The notes beneath the pieces were generated by a model. The model searched no databases. It saw only the letters and a list, made by a program, of their open reading frames with translations, and was not told the DNA's origin. This document shows positions 62,387 through 64,000 of a stretch of 64,000 bases of DNA, piece by piece; position 1 is the first letter of the stretch; every line of letters starts with the position of its first letter. The position numbers and the translations under genes were made by a program. Source of the stretch: Cyanophora paradoxa (taxonomy: Eukaryota; Glaucocystophyceae; Cyanophorales; Cyanophoraceae); assembly GCA_004431415.1 (NCBI GenBank), contig QPMI01000089.1, forward strand, positions 62,001 through 126,000, given 5' to 3'.

Positions 62387-63849
62387 TTAAGCGAGAATAT
62401 TATTGTTTTGGAGAGGTCCGACAGCAATCCAATGGAGTTTAAGGGTGCGATTGCTTTGGATCACACTGTTATAATTGATGTCCGAGTAACAAGTGAATAT
62501 CGCAATCCAAGTGAATTTATTTTTGAACCCAATGCGATTTCCGAACTGATATTCAGCAGAGAGATATATGCTATTGGTGAAATCGACACTTGTTAAAATA
62601 ATACTGTTTTCGAGAGTAGCAGTAATTACAGGATCACTAAAAAATGGGTTGAGAATGTAACGGTTCCCGATACTGTGGTAAAATCCCCTTTGTAATAGAC
62701 TCCGGCAGGAATTACTACATCCATTGTCCCTTGTTGCACATATGCATTTGGATTCACATAACTACCGAAATTCGTGAGCAACTCGATGCTGTGATTGTGA
62801 GTAGGTGGCGAAGTGGGTGTGTTAATTAAATCGTCATAGTTCCCGCTTGTAGCCACAGCATGCAAGTTTGGTGTATTAACTAAATCTGTATAGCTCCCAC
62901 TTGTAGCCACAGCATGCAAGGTCGGTGCAATAGGGGTGTTAGTTAAATCGTTGTAATCACCACTTGTGGCAACAGCATGCAAATTCGGCTTAGTAAATAA
63001 CCTATCCCATGTCCCATTGAAAGGGAGTGTAGATTCTGATATAATTACACCTTGATCAATCCAACGAGGTATATAGCTTGTGAAATCGGGAGGATTTACA
63101 AGATCATAGTAATTTCCTGTGTATGCTACACTACTCCAAGTCGGCTTCTGAATGATATCACTCCACTTCCCACTAAATCCCGCCGGCACATCTGTAAGCT
63201 CTTTATAGCTCACCTTTTGCTTCGGTATAGACAGCTCAATGGGTGAGAATGCACCCGAAAGGCGATTTTCAGAGGTGAAATACATAAGACTTTGACTGTT
63301 AGGGAACTCATCCACGAGATTAAAGGTGAAATTCGTGGGCAATTCGAGTCGACTAATTGGGGTGTTGTCGCCCAATATAAATTCGGCACCTGTATGCACG
63401 ACCGGGTTTCTTTGGATATACATATTTGATGCACCTATTACAGGTGCTACTATGGGCACATCCGAATTAACGAGATTGCAAGTGATGGAGAAAATGGTTT
63501 TGGGGGCAAACAGATTGCAATCAAAGGTAATCGTGGCGGGATCAATAGTAGGATCGACATTTGAACAGATCTGAAACATCCACCCACCCACACAGTTGCA
63601 ATTTAAATTGCGAAAGGCTGTGCCTGCCATTGCATCCACATAGCCGATCCCATTTGCAATGTCATAGATGTGACCAAACTCGTAACCGAAAAGGTCATTC
63701 CATAGGTTAGAAGCCATAGCTCCCATCACATAGCCTTTCATATTAACGATCAGATCATTGGATTCACTGGGTAGATCTTTATGGGTGATGTAGAATTGAT
63801 TTTCCAATACAGCATTCTTTACTGTCGTTTCTACTATGGGTTCCGTCAT
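62387..63849 (-). pseudogene. Phage-tail-fibre-like repeat protein with a frameshift near its end
   Basis: The first frame runs from ATG 63849 (MTEPIVETT) to a stop at 62626 (407 residues). An upstream ATG at 63948 overlaps the previous gene and is less likely. Repeats VATSGDYNDLTNTP, VATSGSYTDLVNTP and VATSGNYDDLINTP, plus KWSDIIQKPTW and related units, are the [Y/W]xDLxNxP repeats of phage and algal-virus fibres. The frame breaks at a run of six T near 62637-62642. On shifting one base, ~84 more residues continue without a stop (SDPVITATLENSI ... GPLQNNNILA) to 62387. That leaves a 21-bp gap to the next gene, like the other gaps here. So this is one gene with a one-base loss, a sequencing error, or a programmed shift. 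Confidence 0.75.
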
Positions 63850-63877
63850 TATTTCTCTATTAAGGCATTCTACAAAA

Positions 63878-64000
63878 TTAAGGTCGCATCGGGAGAAGCT
63901 CGTATGTTCTGCCCTCTCGCTGTGCCATTTCCGCCATAAAGTCTGCATTATCTTTTATTATTGATTCAGCCCTTCGTTCTGCTCGCGATTTTTTGGGTGC
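63878..64000 (-). CDS. C-terminal end of an unknown viral-type protein (partial)
   Basis: The last 40 codons and stop (63878-63880) of a minus-strand gene that enters from beyond the window: basic then acidic (KKSRAERRAESIIKDNADFM ... YELLPMRP). The stop is 28 bases before the fibre start, consistent with a compact block. Family not recognisable from this piece. Confidence 0.6.
   Translation of the reverse strand, partial: APKKSRAERRAESIIKDNADFMAEMAQREGRTYELLPMRP

Noticed and set aside
62369-62596. 75-codon plus-strand frame between the fibre genes
   Set aside because: It is antisense to the frameshifted fibre C-terminus, which gives better protein text and spacing.

Overview
This is nuclear DNA of a GC-rich single-celled eukaryote, most likely an alga. 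Genes are split by many short, often pyrimidine-rich introns. At least twelve introns read best as GC-AG rather than GT-AG. Runs of poly-C and poly-G interrupt the sequence, and non-coding DNA is crowded with short perfect palindromes. A haptophyte, pelagophyte or dinoflagellate-like lineage would fit; the sequence does not decide between them.

Layout. 1-6438 holds repeats and palindrome-rich DNA: a ~150-bp tandem array between two ~0.5-kb direct repeats, a MITE, and a 94-bp duplication. 6439-11318 (+) is a nine-exon guanylate-binding-protein-like GTPase. 13344-21548 (-) carries three genes: an EXD1/RNase D-like 3'-5' exonuclease, a heme oxygenase with a duplicated Cys-Pro/membrane tail, and a C2-TBC-TLDc protein. 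The last is divergent from a signal-peptide-bearing SET-domain lysine methyltransferase (21878-24703, +). 25545-30721 (+) is an EF-hand protein with a long disordered tail.

30963-50590 is one 19.6-kb non-LTR retrotransposon bounded by a perfect 19-bp target-site duplication. It has a membrane-segment-rich ORF1, a 126-bp minisatellite, an endonuclease-RT-RNase H ORF2 whose RNase H is split by ~3.5 kb containing Ulp1-like peptidase domains, and a tail with a zinc finger and a PIP-box-like motif. A 5'-truncated copy with its own duplication lies at 53407-54873 (-). Between them is a BTB-like gene. 54981-56148 is a scar where a response-regulator fragment abuts an inverted copy of the heme oxygenase/exonuclease boundary.

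56651-59872 (+) is a sacsin-like GHKL ATPase gene that stops abruptly at a perfect 29-bp hairpin. From there to the end the DNA is AT-rich and looks viral (polinton-like or related algal dsDNA virus). It has G-rich inverted repeats, then a tight minus-strand block of a small protein, a C1q-headed fibre, a phage-tail-fibre-like repeat protein carrying a frameshift, and the end of a fourth gene.

The host genes look like unrelated housekeeping or signalling genes rather than one pathway. The unifying theme is genome remodelling. Comparing paralogous copies shows 6-bp palindromes inserted so that a triplet XYZ becomes XYZ-(reverse complement)-XYZ. Several introns carry tandem copies of the adjoining exon edge.
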